In this document: one piece after another, positions 9,035-18,257 of the stretch
Position numbering within the stretch: position 1 is the first letter of the stretch
How the letters are laid out: every line of letters starts with the position of its first letter
DNA from: an uncultured Clostridia bacterium
GTDB lineage: Bacteria; Bacillota; Clostridia; Oscillospirales; Acutalibacteraceae
NCBI GenBank assembly: GCA_947624865.1
Contig: CANQMH010000002.1
Coordinates: forward strand, 1-53,400
Direction: 5' to 3'
Length of the DNA stretch: 53,400 bases
Translations under genes and position numbers: made by a program
Notes under the pieces: model-generated
Databases searched by the model: none
What the model saw: only the letters and a program-made list of their open reading frames with translations
Told to the model about the DNA's origin: nothing

Positions 9035-9063
9035 ATCATATCATAGATTTAAAAATTTGTCAA
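9035..9063 (-). promoter_or_regulatory. Consensus sigma-A promoter for the DUF2798 gene
   Basis: On the minus strand, TTGACA (9058-9063) and TATGAT (9035-9040) are separated by 17 bp. Transcription would start near 9028, giving a leader of about 145 nt that contains the four-way junction. Confidence 0.8.
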
Positions 9064-9167
9064 GAATCATATGCTCTATACTTTAAATGTTTCATCAAAT
9101 AGATGTATATAATTGTATTTACAAAATATATCGAATAATGTAAAATATTATAAAAGGGGGTAAAATT

Positions 9168-10088
9168 ATGAAAAGGCTAACGATGATTTTTTGTCTGGTC
9201 ATAGTCGTTCCTTTTATGCTTTGTTCCTGCTTCAGGGATGAAGTTGCAAGCGTATCTCTCAGCAAGACTGAGCTTATTCTTACGGTTGGAGACACGGCTG
9301 TTATAGAAGCCTCTATTATTCCGAAAGACGCTGAAAATAAAGGCATTGAATGGACGACATCAGACTCAAAGATTGTTACGGTGTCCGACGGTACGGTTAA
9401 AGCAAAGGCAGAGGGAAACGCAGTTGTTACAGCCAAAGCTGAAAACGGAGAGAAAAAATCCTGTAATATATCAGTTAAAAATAAAGAAATAGATTCAATC
9501 AGCCTGAGCAACACCGAAGTTTCCATAAAGACCGGCAAGAAAATTCAGCTTACGGCAAAGGTACAGCCGGTTGACGCCCCGACAGATGGGCTGAAATGGG
9601 TATCCTCAGATGAAGCAATTGCCGTTGTAAACAGCGAGGGGTTTGTAACAGGCGTGAAGCAGGGCATTGTAAATATTATATGTAAATCGGACAATGGGAA
9701 AGAAGCGTCATGTACAGTTACCGTAAAGGCGGATAATTCCAATAAGGGGAACAACACAAAGGAAAGTTCAAGTTCATCTGAAAAAGAAACAACCGTTTCA
9801 AATGAAAAGCCCCAAAGCAACAGTGCAGAAGAGCATAAAAGTGATTTTATTTTCTCAGACTCATCAGTCAGAAAACTTACTCAAAGCGAGGTTTCCGATT
9901 TGACTGACGAGCAGGCTCAGGAGGCAATAAACGAAATATATGCACGCAACGGATATGTGTTTAAGGACGCAGATTTAAAAGCTTATTTCAGCTCAAAGTC
10001 TTGGTACACACCAGATCCGAATTTTTCAACAAATGATTTGAATCCAATCGAAAGCTATAACGTGGCATTGCTGTCACAGTATCGCTAA
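9168..10088 (+). CDS. Lipoprotein with two BIG2 domains and a YARHG domain
   Basis: This 306-residue protein has a lipoprotein signal peptide with a lipobox-like LCSC at residues 17-20. Two bacterial Ig-like group 2 (BIG2) domains follow, about residues 25-105 and 110-190; both carry the S-x-T-E/V...W-x-S-S/T-D...V-x-A/G pattern. A Ser/Thr/Lys linker leads to a C-terminal YARHG-like domain (about 235-306) with NEIYARNGYVF, Y-F and WYTPDPN. The usual His of the motif is Asn here. It is a surface-exposed protein of unknown role and is transcribed alone, starting from a GGGGG-type ribosome site. Confidence 0.85.
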   Translation: MKRLTMIFCLVIVVPFMLCSCFRDEVASVSLSKTELILTVGDTAVIEASIIPKDAENKGIEWTTSDSKIVTVSDGTVKAKAEGNAVVTAKAENGEKKSCNISVKNKEIDSISLSNTEVSIKTGKKIQLTAKVQPVDAPTDGLKWVSSDEAIAVVNSEGFVTGVKQGIVNIICKSDNGKEASCTVTVKADNSNKGNNTKESSSSSEKETTVSNEKPQSNSAEEHKSDFIFSDSSVRKLTQSEVSDLTDEQAQEAINEIYARNGYVFKDADLKAYFSSKSWYTPDPNFSTNDLNPIESYNVALLSQYR

Positions 10089-10113
10089 AACGGCAAAAAA
10101 CGCAATAATAGAT

Positions 10114-10152
10114 AAACGAGGTATAGTAACTTGACTATACCTCGTTTTATTT
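10114..10152 (+). terminator. Terminator after the BIG2/YARHG lipoprotein
   Basis: A perfect 14-bp stem (10114-10127 with 10134-10147) is followed by TTTTATTTTA. It may also serve the convergent gene on the other strand. Confidence 0.88.
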
Positions 10153-10192
10153 TACTTTATGAATTATTTTAAATATTATCTAAATAAAATTA

Positions 10193-10852
10193 TCAAAGCA
10201 TTTTATCTTTTGCAGTCTTAACAAAAGCAAACAACGATATTACAGCAAGCGCTGTCAAAGCTATGGCATATGTACCGCTTTGACCTGTTTGAACAGCGTC
10301 AATTGCAGTATTATTATAATTGTTTACCGCTGTATCGGGAGATGACTCAGGTTTAGTTTCAACAGTCGAGGCTTTTGTCGCTTCTGCTTTTTGGAAATAT
10401 GAAACAATCTGTGCAAGCTCCTCAATCTGCCCGTAATTAATTAAGCCATTATCATAGGCATCTGCAATTCTGTAGAAATTACGGTCTATGTACAGATAAA
10501 CTTCATCCGAACCGTTATATTGGAGTTTGTAATCTCCAAATGTATAATTGCAAATAATATCAGGGGCTGACATAGAGTAGAAGCTGTATCTTACCGCTAT
10601 AATGCCTCCGCTGATTGTACCGAAATATTCAAGAGTAATATCGTCAACGGTATAACCCTCACTTGGACAGACATTTGTTATAACATCTTGTTTAATCTGA
10701 AAATCTGTTTCTGCGTCAAGACCGGGAGTGGTGGACACGTATTCGGTTGCAGGCGGAGTATCGGGTGTTGACTCTTCTGCAAGTGCTGTTGTAGCAAAAA
10801 TCATTGACATAACAGAAAGAATAAACAAGATTGAAATTAATAGTTTTTTCAT
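10193..10852 (-). CDS. Exported protein with C-terminal anchor, unknown function
   Basis: This 219-residue protein has a Sec signal peptide (about residues 1-24, ending at A-L-A-E). The middle domain of about 110 residues is rich in Tyr and Asp and not recognised. A low-complexity Thr/Ser/Pro stretch follows, and the C-terminal tail reads QTGQSGTY, a hydrophobic helix and a basic end. That tail resembles a degenerate sortase sorting signal, but no LPxTG is present. The ATG at 10852 follows GAGGTG; an upstream in-frame extension contains the promoter and is rejected. It is expressed from its own consensus promoter. Confidence 0.6.
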   Translation of the reverse strand: MKKLLISILFILSVMSMIFATTALAEESTPDTPPATEYVSTTPGLDAETDFQIKQDVITNVCPSEGYTVDDITLEYFGTISGGIIAVRYSFYSMSAPDIICNYTFGDYKLQYNGSDEVYLYIDRNFYRIADAYDNGLINYGQIEELAQIVSYFQKAEATKASTVETKPESSPDTAVNNYNNTAIDAVQTGQSGTYAIALTALAVISLFAFVKTAKDKML

Positions 10853-10913
10853 AATAATCACCTCAAACATAAATATTTTATAAATAATAATCGTTTTATT
10901 ACTTTGTAAAATC

Positions 10914-10942
10914 ATATTAACAATATTTTTGTCGTTTGTCAA
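10914..10942 (-). promoter_or_regulatory. Consensus promoter of the anchored exported protein
   Basis: On the minus strand, TTGACA (10937-10942) and TAATAT (10914-10919) are 17 bp apart. A perfect 14-bp palindrome (GATATTATAATATC, 10953-10966) lies 10 bp upstream of the -35 and may be an operator. Confidence 0.72.
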
Positions 10943-11030
10943 TGTGTTTGGGGATATTATAATATCTAAGATTGATTTATGGTTCTTTTTCAATCATAAT
11001 ACGTATAAAAAGCTATTTTAATTGCAGAAA

Positions 11031-11072
11031 TAAAAAACAGCAGGGATACGAATAAACGTATCTCTGCTGTTT
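11031..11072 (-). terminator. Terminator of nifJ
   Basis: On the minus strand a stem of about 15 bp (arms 11057-11071 and 11036-11050, one mismatch) is followed by TTTTTTA, about 30 bases after the nifJ stop. Confidence 0.85.
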
Positions 11073-11102
11073 AGTTATAACATTATTTTTGCTTATGCAA
11101 AA

Positions 11103-14100
11103 TTATTCTGTAACATCAACGTTAGCAAGCTGCTGGAGATGAGCGTATTTTTTCTCTGCAACCTGTTCAGCCTCTGCAAAGAGCTTCTCGGCTCTTTCAG
11201 GGAATGAGCGAGTGAGTGAATTGTAACGAACTTCGCCCATAATAAAGTCACGATAAGAAGCTGATGGAGCTTTGCCGTCAAGAATAAACGGATTTTTGCC
11301 TTCGTCAGCAAGACGCGGGTCAAAGCGGAAGATATTCCAGTAACCTGCATCAACAGCCTTTTTCTCTTCAAGCTGAGCAATGCCCATACCGCCCTTGATA
11401 CCGTGGTTGATACATGGAGCGTAGCAGATAACGAGTGAAGGACCGTTATAGCTTTCAGCCTCAACCATAGCTTTAAGAACCTGATTGTTGTCAGCACCCA
11501 TAGCGCACTGTGCAACATATACATAGCCATAGCTCATAGCAATAGCGGCAAGGTCTTTCTTCTTAACAGCCTTACCTGCTGCGGCAAACTGAGCAACAGA
11601 GCCTACAGGAGTAGCCTTTGAAGCCTGACCGCCCGTATTTGAGTAAACCTCTGTATCGAATACAAGGATATTTACATTTTCGCCTGAAGCAATAACGTGG
11701 TCAAGACCGCCGAAGCCGATATCATAAGCCCAGCCGTCGCCGCCGAATATCCACATTGACTTTTTAGCAAGCTCGTCTTTGTCAACAAGAGTTTTCTTAA
11801 CGAGTTCGCCGACCTTAGCGTCGTCTGTATTCTTTTCAAGCTCAGCAATGAGAGCGTCTGTAGCAATACGGCTTGCGGTTGAATCGGTAATTGTGTCAAG
11901 GTAGTTCTGACAAGCAGTCTTGAGATCTTCGCTGTCGGTATCTTTCTGAATGTTTTCAACATACTCGGCAAGTCTGCTGCGAATTGCGTTCTGACCAAGC
12001 GCCATACCAAGACCGAACTCAGCGTTATCTTCAAACAGTGAGTTCTGCCAAGCAGGACCGTGTCCCTTCTTGTTCTTTGTATAAGGTGTTGCAGGAGCAG
12101 AAGCACCCCAGATTGAAGAACATCCCGTTGCGTTTGCAATGAACATTCTGTCACCAAAGAGCTGTGTAACGAGCTTAGCATAAGGAGTTTCACCGCAGCC
12201 TGCGCATGCGCCTGAGAACTCAAGGAGCGGCTGTTTGAACTGGCTTCCCTTTACTGTTGAGAACTTGAACTTCTCGTTAACCTCAGGCTTCTCATCAAGT
12301 GAACGGCCATAGTCAAAGAGTGCCTGCTTCGGACGCTGAGTATCAATTGGCTTCATTACAAGAGCTTTTTCGCCCTTCTTGCCCGGACAAACCTGTGCGC
12401 ACGCACCGCAGCCTGTACAGTCAAGAGTTGATACCGTCATAACAAACTTGAGATCTTTAAGACCAATCATAGGAATACTGTCTGTTCCCTCGGGAGCAGC
12501 AGCAACTTCGGCGTCTGTCATAGCGGCAGGACGGATTACAGCGTGCGGACAAACCATTGAACATTTATTACACTGAATACAGTTTTCAGGCTGCCATTCG
12601 GGAACGTCAACTGCGATGCCTCTTTTTTCATATGCAGCAGAGCCGTTAGGAGCAGTACCGTCAACGTGATCCATAAAAGATGATACGGGGAGCTGATTAC
12701 CCTTGTATGAGTTAACAGGCTTTAATATGCCGTTTACGTACTCAACGAGTGCGCCCTGACCGTCAATCTTGTCTGCGGCAGCGTCGTCTGTGCAGTTAGC
12801 CCATTCAGCAGGAATTTCAACCTTTTTAAGGTCTTCCATTCCGCGGTCAATGGCTGCATAGTTCATATCTACGATAGCCTGACCCTTTTTCATATATGAC
12901 TTCTTAGCGGCAGCCTTCATAAGCTCCTTAGCCTTGTCAGCAGGAATGATGTCTGCAATCTTAAAGAATGCTGACTGAAGAACTGTGTTGATACGGCCGC
13001 CAAGACCGATTTCCTTACCAATCTTGATACCGTCGATTGTGTAGAAGTTAATCTTTCTGTCTGCAAGGATTTTCTTCATCTTGCCGGGAAGTCTCTTTGA
13101 AAGCTCGTCAACGTCCCAAGCGCAGTTAAGAAGGAACGAACCGCCCTCTTTAAGGTCGTCAACAATGTCATATTTATCAACATAAGACGGATTGTGACAA
13201 GCGACAAAGTCAGCCTTTGAAATGTAATAAGTAGATTTAATCGGAGTATTTCCAAAACGAAGGTGAGAAACAGTAAGACCGCCTGACTTCTTTGAGTCAT
13301 AAGCAAAGTAGCCCTGAGCGTACATATCTGTGTTGTCACCGATGATTTTAATTGAGTTTTTGTTAGCACCGACCGTACCGTCAGCACCAAGTCCCCAGAA
13401 CTTACAGCTCTGTGTGCCTGAAGGAGTTGTATCTGGATTTTCAACAACCGGAAGAGATAGGTTTGTAACGTCGTCAACAATGCCGATTGTAAATCTCTTC
13501 TTAGGTGTTTCGCTCTGAGCGTTTCTGTAAACAGCAATAATGTCTCCCGGTGTAGTATCCTTTGAACCAAGACCGTATCTGCCTGTGAATACTTTTACGC
13601 CTGCAAAATCAGAACCGTTGATAGCAGCAAGAACATCAAGATAGAGAGGCTCGCCAATTGAACCGGGTTCCTTTGTTCTGTCAAGAACAGAAATTGTTTT
13701 AACGGTTTTTGGAAGCTCGCTGAGCATATAGTCAGCAACAAAAGGTCTGTAAAGGTGAACCTTAAGCAGACCAACCTTTTCGCCTGCGGCGTTAAGGTAG
13801 TCAACAACCTCTTCGATACAGTCGCAAACAGAACCCATAGCAACGATAACGTGATCTGCGTCCTCTGCGCCGTAATAGTTGAACGGCTTGTAGTTAGTGC
13901 CGATTTTAGCATTAACCTTGTTCATATATTCAACAACAACTTCGGGAACAGCGTCATAATACTTGTTGCAGGCTTCTCTTGCCTGGAAGAAGATGTCGTC
14001 GTTCTGAGCTGTACCTCTTGTTACTGGGTGTTCAGGGTTAAGTGAACCGCGGCGGAATTTCTCAACTGCGTCCCAGTCGAGCATTTCGCCTAAATCTTCA

Positions 14101-14663
14101 TAATCCCACTCTTCAATTTTCTGAATCTCGTGAGAAGTTCTGAAACCGTCAAAGAAGTGCAGGAAAGGTACTCTGCCTTTGATTGCAGCAAGATGAGCTA
14201 CTGCTGCAAGGTCCATACATTCCTGAGGGTTGTTTGAGCAAAGCATTGCATAACCTGTCTGACGGCAGGCATAGACGTCAGAATGGTCGCCGAAAATTGA
14301 AAGAGCGTGGCTTGTAAGAGCACGTGCCGAAACATGAATTACACCCGGAAGAAGCTCACCTGCCATTTTGTACATATTAGGTATCATAAGAAGCAGACCC
14401 TGTGAGGCTGTATATGTGGTTGTTAAAGCGCCTGCTGCAAGTGAACCGTGAACAGCACCTGAAGCACCGCCTTCAGACTGCATTTCGGTTACCTGAACTT
14501 CTCTTCCGAAAAGGTTTTTAACGCCCTGAGCCGAAAACTTGTCGGTCAAGTCTGCCATTACGGAAGAAGGTGTGATGGGATAGATAGCAGCAACATCTGT
14601 AAACGCATATGAAACGTGAGCAACTGCGCTGTTACCATCCATGGTTTTCATTTTTCTTGCCAT
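11103..14663 (-). CDS. nifJ: Pyruvate:ferredoxin (flavodoxin) oxidoreductase
   Basis: This 1186-residue single-chain enzyme oxidises pyruvate with CoA to acetyl-CoA, CO2 and reduced ferredoxin in the cytoplasm. It has the full family length and domain order. The N-terminus carries AYPITPSS-type pyruvate/CoA residues (YPITPSSVMADL near residue 30). The central two-cluster ferredoxin domain has CIQCNKCSMVCP and CTGCGACAQVCP near 690-750. The C-terminal TPP domain has CAGCGETPY, GDGWAYDIGFGG and YSNTGGQ. The start follows a perfect AAAGGAGG. It is monocistronic, with a terminator downstream. An inverted repeat (14690-14696 with 14711-14717) in its leader may be regulatory. The codon use looks like that of a highly expressed gene. 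Confidence 0.97.
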   Translation of the reverse strand: MARKMKTMDGNSAVAHVSYAFTDVAAIYPITPSSVMADLTDKFSAQGVKNLFGREVQVTEMQSEGGASGAVHGSLAAGALTTTYTASQGLLLMIPNMYKMAGELLPGVIHVSARALTSHALSIFGDHSDVYACRQTGYAMLCSNNPQECMDLAAVAHLAAIKGRVPFLHFFDGFRTSHEIQKIEEWDYEDLGEMLDWDAVEKFRRGSLNPEHPVTRGTAQNDDIFFQAREACNKYYDAVPEVVVEYMNKVNAKIGTNYKPFNYYGAEDADHVIVAMGSVCDCIEEVVDYLNAAGEKVGLLKVHLYRPFVADYMLSELPKTVKTISVLDRTKEPGSIGEPLYLDVLAAINGSDFAGVKVFTGRYGLGSKDTTPGDIIAVYRNAQSETPKKRFTIGIVDDVTNLSLPVVENPDTTPSGTQSCKFWGLGADGTVGANKNSIKIIGDNTDMYAQGYFAYDSKKSGGLTVSHLRFGNTPIKSTYYISKADFVACHNPSYVDKYDIVDDLKEGGSFLLNCAWDVDELSKRLPGKMKKILADRKINFYTIDGIKIGKEIGLGGRINTVLQSAFFKIADIIPADKAKELMKAAAKKSYMKKGQAIVDMNYAAIDRGMEDLKKVEIPAEWANCTDDAAADKIDGQGALVEYVNGILKPVNSYKGNQLPVSSFMDHVDGTAPNGSAAYEKRGIAVDVPEWQPENCIQCNKCSMVCPHAVIRPAAMTDAEVAAAPEGTDSIPMIGLKDLKFVMTVSTLDCTGCGACAQVCPGKKGEKALVMKPIDTQRPKQALFDYGRSLDEKPEVNEKFKFSTVKGSQFKQPLLEFSGACAGCGETPYAKLVTQLFGDRMFIANATGCSSIWGASAPATPYTKNKKGHGPAWQNSLFEDNAEFGLGMALGQNAIRSRLAEYVENIQKDTDSEDLKTACQNYLDTITDSTASRIATDALIAELEKNTDDAKVGELVKKTLVDKDELAKKSMWIFGGDGWAYDIGFGGLDHVIASGENVNILVFDTEVYSNTGGQASKATPVGSVAQFAAAGKAVKKKDLAAIAMSYGYVYVAQCAMGADNNQVLKAMVEAESYNGPSLVICYAPCINHGIKGGMGIAQLEEKKAVDAGYWNIFRFDPRLADEGKNPFILDGKAPSASYRDFIMGEVRYNSLTRSFPERAEKLFAEAEQVAEKKYAHLQQLANVDVTE

Positions 14664-14689
14664 TGGAATTGTCCTCCTTTAATTGTCAA

Positions 14690-14717
14690 AGCGGCACTAA
14701 GGAAATTATATGCCGCT
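14690..14717 (-). promoter_or_regulatory. Inverted repeat in the nifJ leader
   Basis: A perfect 7-bp inverted repeat, AGCGGCA / TGCCGCT, has its arms separated by 14 bases that include TATAAT on the minus strand. It lies 27-54 bases upstream of the nifJ start and could be an operator or a leader hairpin. It does not match a Rex site. Confidence 0.4.
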
Positions 14718-14855
14718 ATAATGTGTAGAAAAGATACATACTGTATCACAATAGATTTTATCACTTATAATTATGTTTGTAAAGTGTTTTAAAAGGAATT
14801 TTAAACGGTTTCGACATTTTTATTTTTCCTTTTTTGATTAATTTTTGTATTTTTA

Positions 14856-15515
14856 TTATATGTTGTTTTGACCTTGCAAAAATTGTACTGCCTGAGTAAG
14901 GTCTTTGCACAAAAAACTGAGCATAGGGCGTATTTCTTCGGTTGGTGCAAGTAAATCCGGCACCATTACGGTCATCATATTTGCCGCATAGGCTGATTTA
15001 ATTCCGTTAATGCTGTCCTCAAATGCGACGCAGTCCTTTGGCGGTATTCCAAGCTTTTGTGCGGCGGTAAGAAAAACCTCGGGATGCGGCTTGCCGTTTT
15101 TTACATCGTCACCGCAGACAAAGGCATCGAAATAATCATATACGCCAGCCATTTTTATTATATTAACTGCTGTTTGCGCTGAGGTTGAAGTTGCCACAGC
15201 TATTTTAATGCTGTTTGCTTTAAGATAATCAAGAATTTCAAACAGGCCTTTTTTTATGGGCACACCGTCGTTTGTAACGCGCGCAATAAAGGTTTCTCTG
15301 CTTCTCTGCTTGAACGGTTTGTAGTAAAAGCTGCTTCCGTATAAATCGCAGTAATACTGCTCTGCCTTGTCGGTGCGCAGACCTATTGTTTTTTTGAAAA
15401 TTTCAAGATTGTAGTTAAAGCCGTTTTCATCCATCATTTCCTGCCATATTTCATACACCAGACGTTCGCTGTCAAACATAAGTCCGTCCATATCAAAGAT
15501 TGCGCCTCTAATCAT
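14856..15515 (-). CDS. HAD-superfamily phosphatase (beta-phosphoglucomutase-like)
   Basis: This 219-residue protein has the HAD motifs: motif I FDMDGLMFDSE with the nucleophile Asp near residue 8, motif II VATSTSAQT near 105, and motif III/IV KPHPEVFLTA and VAFEDSINGIKSA near 145-175. A helical cap sits between motifs I and II, so it belongs to the PGM-like/Gph subgroup that dephosphorylates or isomerises sugar phosphates. The DG-L pattern is shared with beta-phosphoglucomutases, but the substrate cannot be assigned. The ATG at 15515 lies 7 bases after GGAGGTG; an upstream ATG at 15569 lacks a site. It is transcribed alone. Confidence 0.85.
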   Translation of the reverse strand: MIRGAIFDMDGLMFDSERLVYEIWQEMMDENGFNYNLEIFKKTIGLRTDKAEQYYCDLYGSSFYYKPFKQRSRETFIARVTNDGVPIKKGLFEILDYLKANSIKIAVATSTSAQTAVNIIKMAGVYDYFDAFVCGDDVKNGKPHPEVFLTAAQKLGIPPKDCVAFEDSINGIKSAYAANMMTVMVPDLLAPTEEIRPMLSFLCKDLTQAVQFLQGQNNI

Positions 15516-15806
15516 AAAATCCACCTCCGACACGTAATTAATAATACCATACGGCTTATAAAAATACAATCAACAGATAAAGGCAAAACACAAATAATAA
15601 TTAATATATTTTTAATTTAAAGAAAAAATAAAAATTTGTAATCCGACTTTTCTTTTCGGTGCAGATAAACTTATTAAAAGTTTTGTTTGGCTGCAACAAA
15701 AATTAACGTAAAATGTAAACATAGATTGATTGCAAATCCGCTTTATTTCTGTTATGCTTTAAGATAGAAATATATAAAAAGTTATAAAAATTAAAAGGAA
15801 CAAGTA

Positions 15807-16568
15807 ATGAAAAAAAGTCTTTCCGCAAGTTCTGACAGATACTTTTTGATTGACGCTCTCAGAGGCTTTGCAATAATAAATATGGTGGCGTTTCACCTGT
15901 TATATGATTTATTTGCAATATACGGACTCAACAGCGGCTGGTTTTTTCAGCCGTTTGCTTCCGTTTGGGAGCGTTTTATATGCTGTTCGTTTATTTTAAT
16001 TTCAGGAGTTTCGTTTAACTTTTCAAAACACGCATATAAGCGAGGAATAATTTTAAATGTTTTCGGTTTTGCAATTACAATCGTGACTGTTTTAATAATT
16101 CCCGAGCAGGCAATATGGTTTGGAATCCTCAATTTTCTCGGCTGTGCAATGCTTATTTTACAGCCTTTAAGAAAATACGCAGAAAAAATACCGCCAGTAA
16201 TCGGGGCGGTTTCTTCGCTTTTAATATTTTCGGTGTTGTACGGGATTCCGAACGGTTATGCAGGATTTTTGGATTTTCGTATTTTTGATTTGCCTGATTT
16301 TATGTATCAATTCAAGTGGCTGTCATTTTTTGGATTTCCGTCGGCGGATTTTTTCTCGTCCGATTATTTCCCGATTATACCGTGGATATTTTTATTTTTT
16401 GCGGGTTATTTTATCTGGCGTTTTATTATGGAGCAAAACGCAGATAAAATTTTTAAATTAAAAGTGCCTTTGCTTGATGTGATAGGACGTTTCAGTCTGT
16501 GGATTTATATTGCTCATCAGCCTGTAATAATGGGAATTTTATTCTTAATAATGAAAACATTAATATAG
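15807..16568 (+). CDS. Heparan-alpha-glucosaminide N-acetyltransferase-like membrane protein (DUF1624)
   Basis: This 253-residue protein has about seven membrane helices. It begins with YFLIDALRGFAIINMVAFHLLYDL, the signature of DUF1624 and related YeiB/OpgC-like acyltransferases; the histidine near residue 31 in AFHLLYD is the usual catalytic candidate. It ends with GRFSLWIYIAHQPVI, also typical. The family probably acetylates sugars across the membrane; the substrate here is unknown. A damaged copy of its middle section (122 bases, 16093-16214) is found at 18396-18516. A terminator shared with the convergent LRR gene follows. Confidence 0.83.
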   Translation: MKKSLSASSDRYFLIDALRGFAIINMVAFHLLYDLFAIYGLNSGWFFQPFASVWERFICCSFILISGVSFNFSKHAYKRGIILNVFGFAITIVTVLIIPEQAIWFGILNFLGCAMLILQPLRKYAEKIPPVIGAVSSLLIFSVLYGIPNGYAGFLDFRIFDLPDFMYQFKWLSFFGFPSADFFSSDYFPIIPWIFLFFAGYFIWRFIMEQNADKIFKLKVPLLDVIGRFSLWIYIAHQPVIMGILFLIMKTLI

Positions 16569-16579
16569 CAGACAGACTA

Positions 16580-16610
16580 AAAGCCTCCTTTAAAAGGAGG
16601 CTTTCTTAAT
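16580..16610. terminator. Bidirectional terminator between the acyltransferase and LRR genes
   Basis: A perfect 11-bp stem (16580-16590 with 16594-16604) with a 3-nt loop and short T-tracts on both sides lies between two converging genes. Confidence 0.8.
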
Positions 16611-16616
16611 AAAATT

Positions 16617-18257
16617 TTATGCTAAAACCGACGGCAAATCTGCTAAGTACTTTTGAATTTCCGTAGCGTCCAAAACATTTACAACGCCGTCTTTATTTAC
16701 ATCACTTACCGTGAGTTTATCACCTGTGAGTTCTTCAATACTCGCGCTGTATTTTTGAATCAGCGTAGCGTCAAGCACGCTTACTCTGCCGTCACCGTTA
16801 GAATCACCCGCAATTATATCATCAGTTAAATCTCCAGGTTCAGTCGGCTCGCTTGGTTCAGTCGGCTCGGTGGTCTGAGTCGGAGAATTTATAAAATAAG
16901 ACGTCGTAGTTCCGTCAACAAGTGTAAAAGAGAATTCCATACCTGGCGTTACCGCCTGTTGATAATCTGTTATGAAATTTCCATATGCATCTTTAACTAA
17001 AAGAGAAGACAGATTTATATCCCTGTTAATATATAAGGCAAAAATCACTTCTTCAATCGTTGTCTCCTGCATACTGTAGAAAAGCTTGAGCTCATTGTTT
17101 TCTGCAATTGTGGGCAACGAGTAAAACTTTCCAATGCCTTGAAACGACGAACTGTTAAACTCTCTTATTGCATAATCTTCTGCGGAAGATCCTTTGTAGC
17201 CATATATTATGCAACCAACCCGTGCATCCCAAAATGCTTTTCGGGTAATCTCTGACACGTTACTGTGCAGTACGACTTTTTGTAGAGAAGTACACTCGTG
17301 AAATACACTGTCAGAAATGGATGTTATCCCATTGCCGATAACAACACATTCCAAGTTGGCGCAGTTCCAAAACGTCGCTCCTTTAAGTTCCGTTACCGAA
17401 TTTGGAATCCAAACAGATTTTAATTTGTAATTGCTGTCCATTCCACTAATTCGGGTAACTGTATAGCCATTTAGTTGAAAAGGAATATGCAAGTCTGTTT
17501 CCGAACCGGTATAGCCGGTAATTTCGCAGGTTCTGTTATCTTCAGATAAGACTTCATATTTATAGTCACCGTTAGAATCATCAGTTAACAATTTAAATTT
17601 GAATCCGTTTTCTTTTGCATAGGTTTCTGCCGCTGTGCCGGTGTAGCCATAAATTGTTATTTTATCGGAACTATAAATTGCATTATTCCCAATTCTTATA
17701 ACGCTATTGGGTATGGTTATCTTATTAAGATTTGTACAGCCGGCAAATGCTTGAAAACCAATACTTATAACGTTGTCTGGTATTGTTATATTTTCAAGTT
17801 TTTTGCAATCTTGAAATGCACTAGGAGGAATAGTAGTAACTCCTTTGCCTATTACTACACTTGTAAGATTTGTGCAACCACCAAATGAAGCTATATCAAA
17901 AATTGTAACACAATCAGGTATTATTATACTTAAAAGATTTTTACAATATAAGAATGTAAACTTGCCAATTCTTTTTACGCTGTTTGGAATGTTTACACTT
18001 GTAAGATTTGTGTAACCCTCAAATGCACTATCGCCAATGCTCGTTACCTTGTATCCGTCAATTTGTGAAGGAATTGTAACATTAGTTTCATCACCGTTAT
18101 ATCCGGTAATTTCGGCATCTGTTTGATTTAAAATTGTATAAGTAAAGTCACCATACTTATACGCTGCTGCATTTACAGTAAATGGGACAACTGCAAATAC
18201 ACTTAATACCATAATTGCTGAAAGCAGCACTGCTGTCAGTTTTTTAATTTTTTGCAT
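16617..18257 (-). CDS. BspA-like leucine-rich-repeat protein with C-terminal dockerin
   Basis: This 546-residue secreted protein has a signal peptide at residues 1-30, cleaved near V-N-A-A-A. Two blocks of LRR_5 (BspA/TpLRR) repeats follow, marked by repeats such as SIGDSAF, L-x-S-V-x-I-P-N-S-V and IYGY-x-G-x-A-E-x-YA. Next come a small domain, a TEPTEPSEPTEPG linker and a type I dockerin in the last 60 residues. The dockerin has two calcium loops, GDSNGDGRVSVLDATLIQKY and SDVNKDGVVNVLDATEIQK. A dockerin implies attachment to a cohesin scaffold, as in ruminococcal cellulosomes and amylosomes; no cohesin is in this window. The ATG at 18257 is preceded by AAGGAG. Confidence 0.9.
   Translation of the reverse strand: MQKIKKLTAVLLSAIMVLSVFAVVPFTVNAAAYKYGDFTYTILNQTDAEITGYNGDETNVTIPSQIDGYKVTSIGDSAFEGYTNLTSVNIPNSVKRIGKFTFLYCKNLLSIIIPDCVTIFDIASFGGCTNLTSVVIGKGVTTIPPSAFQDCKKLENITIPDNVISIGFQAFAGCTNLNKITIPNSVIRIGNNAIYSSDKITIYGYTGTAAETYAKENGFKFKLLTDDSNGDYKYEVLSEDNRTCEITGYTGSETDLHIPFQLNGYTVTRISGMDSNYKLKSVWIPNSVTELKGATFWNCANLECVVIGNGITSISDSVFHECTSLQKVVLHSNVSEITRKAFWDARVGCIIYGYKGSSAEDYAIREFNSSSFQGIGKFYSLPTIAENNELKLFYSMQETTIEEVIFALYINRDINLSSLLVKDAYGNFITDYQQAVTPGMEFSFTLVDGTTTSYFINSPTQTTEPTEPSEPTEPGDLTDDIIAGDSNGDGRVSVLDATLIQKYSASIEELTGDKLTVSDVNKDGVVNVLDATEIQKYLADLPSVLA

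Noticed and set aside
10193-10290. LPxTG sortase signal in the anchored surface protein
   Set aside because: Only QTGQ before the hydrophobic tail is seen. The leucine-proline of the motif is missing and no sortase is in the window.
14690-14717. Rex redox-repressor site at nifJ
   Set aside because: The inverted repeat AGCGGCA/TGCCGCT does not match the TTGTGAAN4TTCACAA-type consensus.
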